A program made the translations under genes and the position numbers. From positions 28,793,099 through 28,857,098 of the forward strand of contig CM036658.1 of the NCBI GenBank assembly GCA_020746105.1: a stretch of DNA of 64,000 nucleotides, given 5' to 3'. Positions 47,301 through 59,318 of the stretch are shown here, piece by piece. This stretch comes from Trogon surrucura. Taxonomy: Eukaryota > Chordata > Aves > Trogoniformes > Trogonidae. Below the pieces are notes generated by a model, which saw only the letters and a list, made by a program, of their open reading frames with translations, was not told where the DNA came from and did not search any database. The stretch's first letter is position 1. Every line of letters starts with the position of its first letter.

Positions 47301-50300
47301 ACTTCCTTGGTGTCTATGGGCCACTTTGAAAGATGTGTCATAGGTGTGGATAGCAGGGGCTGCAGCAGCTACACGGCAATTAGTCCAAGTCCCCAGAGTT
47401 TCTCCCTGGGGCTCAGTTGCCATGTGCCCCTGCTGCCGTCTCATGCCTCCTCATTGGGGCTGTGGTGGTGTCCTCTCCTGGCAGGCGATGTGGAGCCTGA
47501 GCCAGATGGCAGTGGACCTCTTTCAGTTGACCCAGACAGGCTGGAAAAAGGCCCATAGTAACACCTTGGATGGTATTAGTGGAACTTAAATCTCTAATAC
47601 CTGTTTTAGAGCAGCTCTGTGTGCTATAAATTATAGGCAAATTTTTTTATTATATCTGTATTGCACCCCCTTCCCCCAAATGGATAGATGGCTAAAAACA
47701 GGGGATTGTCAATTAAAAAAAACTACGTCCCTTGCTGTGCTTAACCTGCATTACCACGAAATAAATGTTTTACGTGGCTATACCACCCGTTTTGTTACAG
47801 TGCGGTTAACACAGTACACAGTAATATGAAATCACCAATCACGATATGAAAAGAAATCAGATTTACTGGTCACGTTTTTGAGGCTTTAACTTTTGTCCTT
47901 TCCTTCATATCCCAATTATACTGATTGTCAAAACTGTTTTTTAAAGTTTTCCTGGTTTTTTTTTGGTTTTGTGTTTGTTTTCTTTGACAGGGTGAATTAC
48001 TACGTTAAAGCTTGTTCTTGAAGTCGGTTCCATTTCTCCTACCATGTGAATACTTAATACAGAAGGATGAATTAAAGATTCCCAACAGACAAGCACACTT
48101 GGACTTTTTATATTACTATGATGAATCTGCCATTAATATTGCTATAATTGTTTTATTTTTATAGGCATAAAATCAGTTCCCTTAGTGACTAGTTATAAGG
48201 TTTATTGATTTTTACTACACATCATTCATCTGTGGCTTACTCTTACTGTCTTGTTCTGAACACATTCAGAAGTCTCACAGTGGTGACATACTACAAATTA
48301 GCCTCATAAAAAATGGGATGGAAGGGGTATTTTCTGTGGAAAGGGGATATTGTGAATGCAGGGCTCTTGAAATAATAAATGCCTTATTACTTCTATAGTA
48401 AAGGCTCAGATGGCTTTTGTATTGAAATGTACTGTTGTTTTTTTTCGGCCTAGACCATCAGTGCTCCTGCAGCGAAGTAAGAGGGGCTAACATCCATTGC
48501 CATTTATTGTCTTCCTTCACTTAAGGTTATTGTCTTCCCCCTATAGCATTCCTTTTGGTTTAAGGCTTGTCTTGCTGACGTGCTTAAAGGCTATGCCACA
48601 GTGAGCATGACTCTCTGGTTCAGCACTCCCCAAAGCCCAAAGGTGTCCACCTGCATGTCTGAGCACTGACATGCAGCTGCTGTGGTCATTTCACCACAGT
48701 GTGAACATCCAAAGGATGTGAAAACTGGAGTGGTAATAAAAGGAAGGCAATTCATAAACCCGCACATTCATAAAACCTGCACCATCACAACTGGCAAATG
48801 TACAGTTCTCATCTTTCTGTCTCAGAATCTGACTCTTCTCCCTTTTCTACTCCACTGGACCACTAGTAAGCCCTCTTACATCCATAGATATCAGCAAAAT
48901 TCACTCTTTGTACAGCTAAAACCCTTCTGCATACATTTCTGGTTTTAGCCCTTGCTTAGTTCTCTCTCTTTCACACACCGTCCTGTACCTGCGTTTTTTT
49001 CTGTATCTTATGCTTTGTTAATATACCCTGCCTCTCTTCAGCCTCTTTATTGTTTGGGACAGAGAACATATCTCACTTCAGATTCATAGTTCATATTTGT
49101 AGTTCCCTCTGAGTAATAGCTATAGCATCTCGCAGATGATAGCACAAGATGCTCTGAGTAGCTAGAGCACACCATTGTTAGCAAGGAGCTTAAGATAACT
49201 GACAAAAAACATGGCGGTCTTAAAAGATATTTCAAAACCCTCTAGTGCCTCAAAAATTGGGAATAATACCAGGGCCACATACAAAGTCTGAAGCTGTATC
49301 TCCTGGTTTGAGAGGGAACTGAAGATACACAGTCATTACTTAATGAATGAGCTTTGTCCTGCCTTAGAAAGAGAACTCTGTTTTCTTCGGGGTTTTTTTT
49401 TCGGTTTCAGCCCTTCACCTAGCTTTCTGTACAAAGCACTCTATAGCATTAGTGAACTACAGTTCTTGATATATATATTTTTTTCTTCCATCATTATTTC
49501 CTAAATTCTCATAGCCCTTTCTGTAAGATTTTTCTTTTAGGGAAACATACTGTTACTTTTACCAAAATGCGAGAAATATATTCGAGAGAGGACACATCGA
49601 CTGAAGTTACACATTGCAGAGGTGGGAAGGCAGACATCATTAAAATCCTGACACTGGCTATTAGTAATTCTTGTGCAGCATTTGCTAAATAGTGCTTTCA
49701 ACCTCTGTAGCAACTCTGAAACTTCTTGTCTGGACTGATAAATTGGCAAACTTAAGGATTTAGCAAAGGTATTATTACTTGCAGCCTGACAATATTTATC
49801 ATGCAGAAAACTTGTTATTCTCCACCATAATGTTATAGAGAAGTGCTCTGGGGACTTTGAAAGCAGGTTTTGTTAACAGACAAGTGAAATCCTACAGACC
49901 AAGCTGGTACGTGTAGTTCAGTTCCTGTAGCCCATAGCTGTTTCAGCAGCATTCTGCAGTCATTTTGGATGGTAAATGCTGTATGTTAAGTATGTGATTT
50001 CCATCATTTGAGTTTGCTGATGGTAGAGTAGTGCGTACTTACTGCTTTGAGCATAGCGCTGCAGGATTGCATCATGAAACTGAATGGTGCATCAGTGTCT
50101 GCTAAAAAAAGCTCAGGAAGCAATGATCCCTTTAAAGCCTGTTTAAACTCTTGATACAGGAGACTGATTTTAAAGCATGCATCTCGACAGATAGATGTCG
50201 GCAGTTCTCTTAATTGTTCTGAGGTTCCTGAGGGCACTACCAAGCCTCCCATGGAACCTCCCCACTCTTCAGAGGCCCAGGACTCCCTTTCAGCTCACCC

Positions 50301-50354
50301 CCACGGCTGTCCATCTCTGCCCCACAGCTTCCTGATGCTCTGAGATGTGGCACA
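47301..50354. other. Intergenic sequence downstream of ZNF608
   Basis: No gene or CR1 copy recognised. A somewhat GC-richer patch at 47340-47560 has open frames on both strands with no known product. The rest is AT-rich. Confidence 0.5.
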
Positions 50355-50503
50355 GTGTTAGAGGGTCACACATAAATACTATATGCATGATTTGATATTA
50401 ATTTGCATAGGGTTTCTTTTGTAGCCCACTAGCAATAAAATAGCTCTCTAGGGTACGAATGACTGCTCAGCTTTGGAGTTTCATCTATGCACCTGACACC
50501 AGT
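50355..50503 (+). repeat. Local duplication, copy 1 (149 bp)
   Basis: Begins GTGTTAGAGGGTCACACATA and ends CACCTGACACCAGT. It matches 51909-52038 at 120 of 130 aligned bases by hand count. It carries a 19-bp segment (ATAGGGTTTCTTTTGTAGC) that copy 2 lacks. Flanks differ. Confidence 0.9.
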
Positions 50504-50963
50504 TGTCTTGTTCGCTGGCTGGGGTCGCTGGGACAGGACCCGCCAGCCTCCCAGGAGCCCTCGCCCTGGTTGTGCTCTCATGGTTGTGAACAAGGATGTG
50601 CGTTTCCTGCTCTTAGAGGGCTTGGGTTTAGGCTCTTTCTAATGAGACGGTATGCAGAAAATTGATTTTTGTAGGGCCCTTACTGATGTTTTCTTAATTA
50701 GACAAATGAAAGTGGCTGCCCCAGCCCTAACCCGCGACAAACATGATAGAGGAATTTTGTCTTTATGTGTTTCAGATCAAACTCTTACAGAATAGTGGAA
50801 ATGAATGTGTGGAACAAAAAGCCCCAGAGTTTTCTGATTGAAGAAACTCCCACATAGTTAACAAGCTGCCATGAAAAAACAGTCCTTTTTTTCGCTATTT
50901 TTTACCCCTATTTCCTCAATAGTATAAATTTGTGTTTGAGAGTCTGAGTAACACTAGAAATAA

Positions 50964-51001
50964 CTTGAGGGGAGAGGGGAATTTTTTCCTCTCCCCTCAA
51001 G
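50964..51001. repeat. Perfect 14-bp inverted repeat (hairpin)
   Basis: Arms CTTGAGGGGAGAGG (50964-50977) and CCTCTCCCCTCAAG (50988-51001) around a 10-nt loop. The left arm is nearly all purine and the right nearly all pyrimidine. Confidence 0.95.
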
Positions 51002-51007
51002 GAAACA

Positions 51008-51030
51008 CCTTTCAGTGGGTAACTGAAAGG
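51008..51030. repeat. Perfect 9-bp inverted repeat (hairpin)
   Basis: Arms CCTTTCAGT (51008-51016) and ACTGAAAGG (51022-51030) around GGGTA. It lies 6 bp after the larger hairpin. Confidence 0.95.
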
Positions 51031-51908
51031 GAAAAGGTTTGCAATTAGCTTTAAAAGGAACTGGACCTTAATACACGTGCTCAAACTAGGCACCTTCTGC
51101 ACACAGAACAGGCTTCTCCTTGATAAACTCCCTATTCAACAACGGTCCCTCTGCTTCAGAAATGTGACCCTGCCTCCTTCATTTGGGGACCTGTGTCTGT
51201 CCCCTAAAAGAGAGTGGGAAGAACCAGAACAAGGACTAGAACTACAGGGACAGTTTCTGCTCTTTCATTACTTTCACATGCCAGAGGAAGGCTTTTATAG
51301 TCTCATTTTGTCCGCGCCTTTCCCCAGCTCTATCACTGAGGCAGTTTAAGCGTTTGCAGTGTTGAGCTTCATCAAACCACTGATTTTTAAGCAGATCTCC
51401 AAACAGAAAAGGTCATTAAAATGTCAATGACACAATATGTCTCCCCATGTTGTACATTGGAACATAATAATTTAATACCAAGCTTTGCCACAAGTATCAG
51501 CTGTACTAATTCATGATCTTACTACTTGGAAAGAAATTGGCTTCCTTTAATAGAGAATTTGCCAAATCCTCAGTCTCTGTAAATGTCTTGTGGCTTTGTT
51601 AAAACCAGCTGACCACTTTCCTTTTTATCTGTCAGAGGTCTGTTCTCATTTTTGGAGTTACTTCCTTGAAGAACCAGGATGCAGAAGAAATGCCCGTAGA
51701 AAGAAAACACTAAAAATAGCGAGACAGAGTCCACTGGGTTTTGTGCTAGAGCATCTCTTGTGAAGCGTAGGTGAGTTCTGTCTCTGCAACTCAGATAAGG
51801 ATTTGGTCCCCTGAGACAGAGCAGTAGTTGCTATTGAGTTCAGTGCGTAACTTCTTCCTGGAGTACATGCACATGTAAGTCTTCTCAGATGCTCATATAC
51901 TCACTTTT

Positions 51909-52038
51909 GTGTTAGAGGGTCACACATAAATACTATACGCATGATTTGATACTAATTTGCCCACTGGCAATAAAATAGTTCTCTAGGGTACTAATGACTG
52001 CTCAATTTTGGAATTTCATCTCTGCACCTGACACTAGT
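51909..52038 (+). repeat. Local duplication, copy 2 (130 bp)
   Basis: Same orientation as 50355-50503, 1.55 kb downstream, about 92% identical with eight transitions and two transversions, and one 19-bp gap. Either a local segmental duplication or two insertions of an unrecognised repeat. Confidence 0.9.
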
Positions 52039-52308
52039 CATGAACTTTTAAAACCTGTCCCACTTGTAAAAGGGTTGATTCTGATAAGTTGTGGATACAC
52101 TAAAATTCTGTTTTATTAAAGTAGAAGAGTGTATATCTGAGTGTATGGGCCTCTCAGATTGTTCAAGATGTACGCAGAAGGTTGAGGGACTGATTAAAGC
52201 TGGCCCTACTGGGTAGGGAGGACAGGAGGCTTTGACATAAAACTGACCTTGTTGAAAACTTCTGAATCTGCTCAAAAGACATCAGTGCTGAGCTCTGTAC
52301 TGAAATTG

Positions 52309-52560
52309 TAGAATCATAAAATCATTTAGGTTGGAAAGACCTGTAAGATTATCAAGTCCAACCATTAACCTAACACTGGCAAGTCCAGCACTGGACCTTC
52401 CATGCCTTAAGGACCACATCTACACATCTTTTAAATACCAGCAGGCATGGTGACTCAGCCGCTTCCCTGGGCATCCTGTTCAAATATTTGACAACCCTTT
52501 TTGGTGAAGATATTTTTCAAAATCTCCAATCTAACCTCTTCCTGGCACAACTTGAGGCCA
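52309..52560 (-). mobile_element. CR1 LINE fragment, 3' end
   Basis: Starts AGAATCATAAAATCATTTAGG...GTCCAACCATTAACCTAACACTG and continues through GGTGACTCAGCCGCTTCCCTGG to GGCACAACTTGAGGCCA. Same subfamily type as the copy at 3.6 kb. No long frame remains. Confidence 0.9.
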
Positions 52561-53813
52561 GGGATTTGGGAAGTCACAGGTCTGGCAAGGTCATCTGAAA
52601 AGTACAAGGAACAGTGGTGTCATGGAAGTCACTGAGCAAGTGCAGGTAAATCCCCAAACACTGATACTGGGGACCGCAATGGCTCCTCATAAGGAAAGCT
52701 CTGGCATTGGACAGGCAGATCTTTGTGCAGCTGACATGGAACAAATGCCCTCGGAGCAGTTCTGACTGTCCTGAAGCACTCGGGTGTTTGCTACAGGCTC
52801 ACATGCTGCACTGCTGGCTTATGAGCTGCCATCTCAGGATGCTCTGCTTTCTTCAGCAACACACATCTGGGGCTTCAAGCGAGAGGGTGTTTACAATCCA
52901 AAGAGTTATTACATCTGAGCAATTTACAGAAGATGAAGCAGCATAAAGCATGAGGCAGCCCTAAAGCTCAAGCATGGCCCTAGCAACTTTGTCTGTAGAA
53001 GGCACTATACCTGTCCCATTACTCACATGCAACTCCCCTGCCCTAAAGGAATGTGGTTTTACTTGCTTCCAAGAAACAGTCTTTTGTGGCTGCCATGTGG
53101 AGACAGGAGTAACGAGGATTCCCTTTTTCATAGAGAAAGATAACTTTATTACAGAGTAGAAAATTATCAGCCAGGAGACCCTATGTGGCAAACCAGCAGA
53201 AGTGTGTCTCCATTTATTCTTCCTCTCATGGTGGTACGTTGAAAGCTCTGGTCCTGTTCTCTTTTATTGTTCGTTGTCATTAAGTAGATTGATCTTTACA
53301 TTCTTTTAGGGCCCATTAAATGGCAATATTAAGTTACTAGCCACCAGTATAAAGGACCTATATCTCTTCATTAATTGGCCAATAGATGTTTAATAACCAT
53401 CTTGAGTATTTTTGTGAGTAAGACAGGTATTTACACCATGTGACATGATAGTTTTTCCTTCCTGGATGCTGTTGTTTTGGCTGCTATAGTTTCAGACATT
53501 AGCACTTCAGCATGCAGTTTAGATGAGGTCTCTGCTGAATCTTTAGAATGCAGTATTTCATACGATTGTAAGTTCAGAATTGACACTAGACTTTCATATT
53601 AAGTGTCACATATGTTTTATTGGGTTTTTTGGGTTTGTTTTTTTAAAAAATCTTGTTCATTTGAAAGGAAAAAATAAGGTTCCAGAAATTTAACTTTGAC
53701 TTTTTTTTCCTATTTCTTTAAAAGCACAAAATTCATTCACAGATCATTCTGGTTATTGGCATCATCTGACAGCAGATCCAAAGGAAAACAGATTTCAAAA
53801 CAAGTCATTGATT
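52561..53813. other. Intergenic sequence
   Basis: No gene or repeat recognised. Open frames at 52707-52946 and on the minus strand at 52961-53191 have no known product. Confidence 0.45.
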
Positions 53814-54284
53814 TCATGGAGAGAGTCCAGCACAGGGCAACTAGGATGATTAAGGGAGTGGAGCATCTCCCTTATGAGGAAAGGCTGAGGGAGCTGGGGC
53901 TCTTTAGTTTGGAGGAGACTGAGGGGTGACCTCATTAATGTTTACAAATATATAAAGGGTGAGTGTCATGAGGATGGAGCCAGGCTCTTCTCGGTGACAA
54001 CCAATGATAGGACAAGGGGTAATGGGCTGAAACTGGAACATAAGAGGTTCCACTTAAACTCGAGAAGAAACTTCTTCTCAGTGAGGGTGACGGAGCCCTG
54101 GAACAGGCTGCCCAGGGAGGTTGTGGAGTCTCCTTCTCTGGAGACATTCAAGACCTGCCTGGACACGTTCCTGTGTAGCATAATCTAGGCATTCCTGCTC
54201 TGGCAGGGGGATTGGACTTGACGATCTTTCAAGGTCCCTTCCAATCCCTAACATTCTGTCATTCTATGATTCTATGATTCTATG
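53814..54284 (+). mobile_element. CR1 LINE fragment with intact 3' tail
   Basis: Reads [20 protein letters not shown]...[14 protein letters not shown], then a frameshift, then the frame [20 protein letters not shown]. It ends CCCTTCCAATCCCTAACATTC followed by the ATTCTATG tail repeated about three times (54261-54284). Among the best preserved CR1 copies here, so relatively young. Confidence 0.95.
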
Positions 54285-57200
54285 GAGACAACATTTATCA
54301 ATAACGCGATTGGCTCTTTAACTTGCACTAAAACTCATTTGACTAGTATGCAGGATGAGAATTGAAAGTCTCTCTGTGAAATCTGTAAAGCAAACGCATG
54401 ACACTGGTTTCAGGAGAAGGTTTTGTCAGAGCAGATAAGTGCAGTGAGGGATGCAGACCACTTCCCCATCTTGCTGTCACAGCCCCAACACTCCTTTTTA
54501 GACTATTCTTTGACCCTGGCTCACCTTGTATATTTACTATTCATTAGTCCCTAGTGATAGCACTAAGGTAGGATGATCCACTTGAATCAACAGTTGAATT
54601 ACTCTGTCTTATGACACCATCAAAACCAAATTGCTAGCTAATTACCATTAAAGAGAACAACAAATAATTCTGTGATCAGCACAGCTAATAAAGACCAGGT
54701 TTCAATGGCTTTCTTGCCTGCTTAGACTCCCCGATGTTCAATAAAACGTGAACTCCATTTTTTTAAAAAAATAAGGCTACTAACAGGCTGTCTCTCCTTT
54801 ACCTGCTTACCAATACTTGTGAAATTATAGAGTCTTTGGAGTACATGATTTAATTGCAACTGGTCAACAGGCTCAAATGTTATGTATAAGGGAAAGGTTA
54901 TGTGGGCAGTGTGATCACAGGAACTGTAAATGAGAACCGTGCAAGGGTCTCCTCTATATGGTCTTGTGCGTGCGTCCTGAGCTGTCAAAAACCTGAAAAG
55001 GTGGCAGTGAGCATAACAGCATCTTTGCCCCTCACAAAGACGGGGTGTGTACAGGGCCAGGCATGGACCCTCCCTGTGGTGTTACTCCAGTCTCTTGGAC
55101 CTCAAGTAAGATGCAGAACACCTCTGGCATCACAGCTGTGAAAAAAGAGTAACTGATTTACAATTTGTTCACTTTTAGGGTAAAGTTCTCAACAAGGGAA
55201 ACTGAAATAAGCCTAGGTCATGGCTCTTGCCTCCAAAATCCATTGATAATGACAAGAATATATAACTTGGAAGTAGTCCATTATTTTTATGTATTTAGCT
55301 GCAGGCTTTATGTGTCCCTATTATATACACATAGGCAAAAAAAAAAAAATAGGAACCTGGATTTAAGAAAAGCTATGGCCATAGTCTGCTGTTAATGCTT
55401 TTGGACACCAACAAACAATGATGAATATTTCTACTGTTTAAAAATAAGCTAATTAGCTTACAAAAAAAAAGAACAAAGTTATTTTTGAAAGCTCTGGGTA
55501 GTAACAACATAATGGTTTCATTATCTAAAGTTCAGTCACAACAAGGACAAAAAAAAATCCCTCTTGTGTACACTGAAGAGCTTTTCAGTTTTGAAAAAAA
55601 ATCAATACCATATTCACACTAATGTTTGCTTGCATAAAATATTGACGGTAGTCACACTGGTGGTTTTACATAAAGACTTGAAAGCAATCTTGATCGTCTG
55701 AAATATTCTAATTGGTTTTCCCCTTTCCTGAAAGAGTAGTGAAAGGACAACTAAAAAGCAGAACTATACAGTTATTCTATAACTGGCACTAACAAATTTC
55801 ACCAATTACAGAGTCCATTCTGTAAGCAATGAATGTGTGGTTCCCAATTAATCTAGTGTACCTCCAGGCAAGGTCTAAATCAGCTGGATACAGCTAAAGC
55901 AATTTGCACACAGCTAAAAGCAAATTGGAAAATAAGTGTTCCATGCTACTGCCTATCTTTCCAAGCCAAATACACAATCAGTATTCTGGCAGCAGCACTC
56001 CGTCATGTTATTTGCAGCTATCAATTTTAATTATAACAATTATTGATTGGTTGGGAAAGTGAATAATCTAATGTTCAAATGAGGTTGGCACGGCTGCTAG
56101 AGATCTTTTTTTTCCCCTTTCATGTACACGTATGTTTAGTTTTAGGAAATATCAAGTGAAGAACTTACCTACACCACAATGCTGAGCTCTGATAACTATC
56201 ACTGAAGTTGCAGACGTAATTTTTTTTTTTGCTTGTTTGTTAACAACAAACATCAGTTTTAGGATTTGCCAGTCTGCTGTACAGAAAAATCTATGTGAAT
56301 TGAACTAGGACATGAGAGGGGGCAGTTTAGGAACACAAGCCAATACTTTCAAACTTGGGGACCTGAAGTCAGTCGTATTTTCTTACTTAACCACCCAAAT
56401 GAATGAGCTGTGCTCTACGGGTAGAATGCTCCTGTTGCCAAATGACACCCGCTATTTTGCTAACCTATTTACTTTTAGACACAAGCTGTTTCTTCTTGTA
56501 GAACAATGCTTCTCTTGGAACAGAGAAAAAGGAAATATCCAACCCTAGCTGCACTAAGAAGAGTTTTATGTGTTTCAGCTAAATAAATAGCTGGGGGAAG
56601 AGTACATCCTGACTTCAGCAGGGTTACAGTCACAAAGGCTGAACATGAACTTTCTGAATGTGAGTCTTTGGTACAAGCTCATCTCCACTGCTAATCAAAT
56701 GCCCTTTGTCATGTTGCTGAAGACATGCTGTTTCCATCTGAAGTGCTCCAGTAAACATGCAGCAAATAATTACTGTACCCTAAAGAAGCCCTTTGAATGT
56801 GCAGCTGACTGCCTCTGCTGGGGCGGGGAGAGCAACAGGAGAGTTTTCCCTTGTCTCCTGCTCCTCCAGAGCCATAACTCCTGGAGGCATGAGGAAGAGC
56901 TGTGGCAATTTTAACTCCGGGGCTCTAGGGCGCTGCTGCCCTGTGTTCCTTGCATGCCTGAATGCTGAAAGTGCCTGCGACACAACACAGAACTGCCCCA
57001 CATCTGTCCTGGGCTGGACTGGAGGCACAGCTGGACTGCTGAGCTGGCTGCTTTTGACATGGGCATGATGTTTTAAGAGGGTAAGGGAGGGCAGCTAGGA
57101 GTAGCAACATCCTAAAGCTCTGAGCTACCACTGAGGTCAGATGAGCTAGATCAGACCTGGGATCACTACATTATCCATTTATCCACTTTTGAGTTTAAAG

Positions 57201-58911
57201 CAGTATACTAAACACAGAGAACAATTTTTTTTTTTTTGGTTCAGTTTTGTAAATAATGGCCACTGGATAACCAGTGTAGTATCTGGTGCATTGCACTGTT
57301 GCTCGTAAACTGTGGATCGATATGAAACTGGGAATATCAGCTGCTGCAATTAGTTATCAATGTGAATAATTTCAAAGACCTGCACAAAGATATAGCTATG
57401 CAACTCCCACTGTCTTGGCAAAGCCTTGGACAGCTAATCATCTGCTTTGAAAATGTGAGCAAACACATCCTTGAATTGGACAAGAAGATCTCTCTGCCTA
57501 ATCAGGTGCCAAAAATATGTGCTTGCAGTGGCTTAAACATGCAATGGAAAAAATATTAACTTGCCCACCAAAGGCTCCAGCTTACTTACAAATACTGCAC
57601 AAACACACAGAGACCTGTCCCTGTCATTTTCCTTAATCCTTTTCTTCTCTTTTGTTGTGTTGAGAAACAACAAAAAAAAGCCAACACATATAGCAATTTC
57701 CTGTTCAGTAGTATTTACACTATAGTATTGTAATGGAGAGCAATGAAAAGTTATACACTTTTGTCCCTTAATTTGGCATATAACAGTCTGATTCTTATTT
57801 TGTTAGGCTATAAATTGATAATCTCACAGCTTCTCTATTATTTAAAACCTAGTATTAATATTAAAATTGCTGTGCTTGTCCATAACTTTGGGATCAGAAA
57901 TGTATCTCAAGGGATCCTGCTCCATCTGCAATAAGCGCTTTGCACTTCAGATTAATATATTTTCATTTGCCCTGTCAGCCTGTGCAGATGGAACAGGCCT
58001 CAAACCACACAGGGTCAAGTAGGAGTCCAATTAGGCAAAGTTATTTTTAAGTTCTGGAGGGCACAGGGTCAGCACGCTAGAGAGGTTTAAGCACCTAAAG
58101 TTGTAGATAGGTGTCTTAGGTATTTTCAGAAGTGCTATCACACTGCAGTCAGGGGGAGTTAGGCATCTGGTAACTGTCCTGTGAAACACATTTTGAGATT
58201 CCTGCAAAGAGCCTGGATGCTCACAGAAATCAAGCTGCTCCTTCCACAGAAATGTCCACGCTACATCACAGAGGCCACCAGCAGTTTCAGTTTTGCACTC
58301 CTGCTACGCCAGGTCTGCTAAAACTTAGCGTCATGGCCAAGATCCATGCAGCAGCTTCCAGATTTGCTTATGTTGCTCAGGAGGACACATGTACGTCAAC
58401 CATCCAGGAGTTCAAAGCATTGGAGACTCGATGAGGAGGTAGAAAAGCCAGTGGCCATGGTGAGCCAACTGCCTCAGGTGTGGCATGGAGATCTACACAC
58501 TCAGCACTCTTCTCTGTCCCCTGGGTAAAGGAAGATCAAAAAATATAAACCCCACCGCTTTCCATCTAGCTCAGTCATCAGTAGTGGCCACAAGCAACTG
58601 CCTAGAGAAGAGCAAGAGTAGGGAATGTATTTATGCTAATACTCTTCCATCTTCTGACAGTTTTCAGACATGGGATATTCTGTTGTGGTTTTTCTATGTA
58701 ACAATTCACAAACTTTTTTTTTTTTTCCTCCAAAGTGCTTTTTCAATCTCCTTTTGAATTCAGTATCTGCAATTGCCACGGAGTTTCCCACATGTATTGT
58801 CCATTGCATATAGACTCTCTGCATGTCCTGGAAGCAGTCACTCTTACCTTTATTTGACGACTCTAGATTCTTATACTGAAAGTCAGTACAAGAAAATCAG
58901 GCTTGATGGCC
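54285..58911. other. Intergenic sequence
   Basis: No gene or repeat family recognised. A run of 13 A at about 55337 and T runs at about 56221 and 57227. A GC-richer stretch at 56790-57060 gives open frames on both strands without a known product. Confidence 0.45.
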
Positions 58912-58998
58912 TCTGAGCAACCTGATCTAGTTAAAGATGTCCCTACTTACTGTAGGGAGGTTGGACTAGCTGACCTTTAAAGCTCTCTTCCAATCCTA
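58912..58998 (+). mobile_element. CR1 LINE 3'-end fragment
   Basis: TCTGAGCAACCTGATCTAG, GGAGGTTGGACTAGCTGACC, then CTCTCTTCCAATCCTATG. A typical CR1 3' end of about 90 bp. The tail is replaced by a 17-bp palindromic tandem repeat. Confidence 0.88.
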
Positions 58999-59075
58999 TG
59001 CTATTTCCATGCTATGGAAATTTCCATGCTATGGAAATTTCCATGCTATGCTATTTCCATGCTATGATTCTATGA
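58995..59075. repeat. Palindromic tandem repeat grown from a CR1 tail
   Basis: Units of TTTCCATGCTATGGAAA at 59004-59020 and 59021-59037 plus partial copies on both sides, ending in CTATGATTCTATGATC. The unit is its own reverse complement apart from the central GCT. Confidence 0.85.
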
Positions 59076-59079
59076 TCTT

Positions 59080-59318
59080 CCTTGTACACCTCTCATGATT
59101 TTATAGACTTCAACATATTCCACCTCATCTTTTTTCCAGGCGATATGTAGTTGAATTTTCCTATGTTCCGGCTTGTACTTTTTGTCTTTTCTCTTGTCCC
59201 TGTCTAGCTTTGGAAAGGGTCGTGCTCCACTTTCTCTACATCCTCCCATTAGGTAGCTGTAGACAGCAGCCAAATCTCGCTTCAGCTTTCCTTTTCAAGG
59301 CTGAACAAGCCCAGATCT
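59080..59318 (-). mobile_element. Degenerate CR1-like fragment, minus strand
   Basis: On the minus strand the sequence reads TGGGCTTGTTCAGCCTTGAA followed by a frame with VYSYLMGGCRESGARPFPKL, which matches the CR1 ORF2 C-terminus (YNYLKGGCRE type). It faces the plus-strand CR1 at 58912, tail to tail. Diverged; subfamily unclear. Confidence 0.7.

Larger units (their letters stand above)
50504..51908. other. Intergenic sequence between the duplicate copies
   Basis: Contains the double hairpin at 50964-51030. Open frames at 50459-50665 and 51077-51349 have no recognised product. Confidence 0.5.

Noticed and set aside
47265-47640. Overlapping frames just after the ZNF608 poly(A) signal
   Set aside because: They begin at the poly(A) site, lie on both strands and have no recognisable product.
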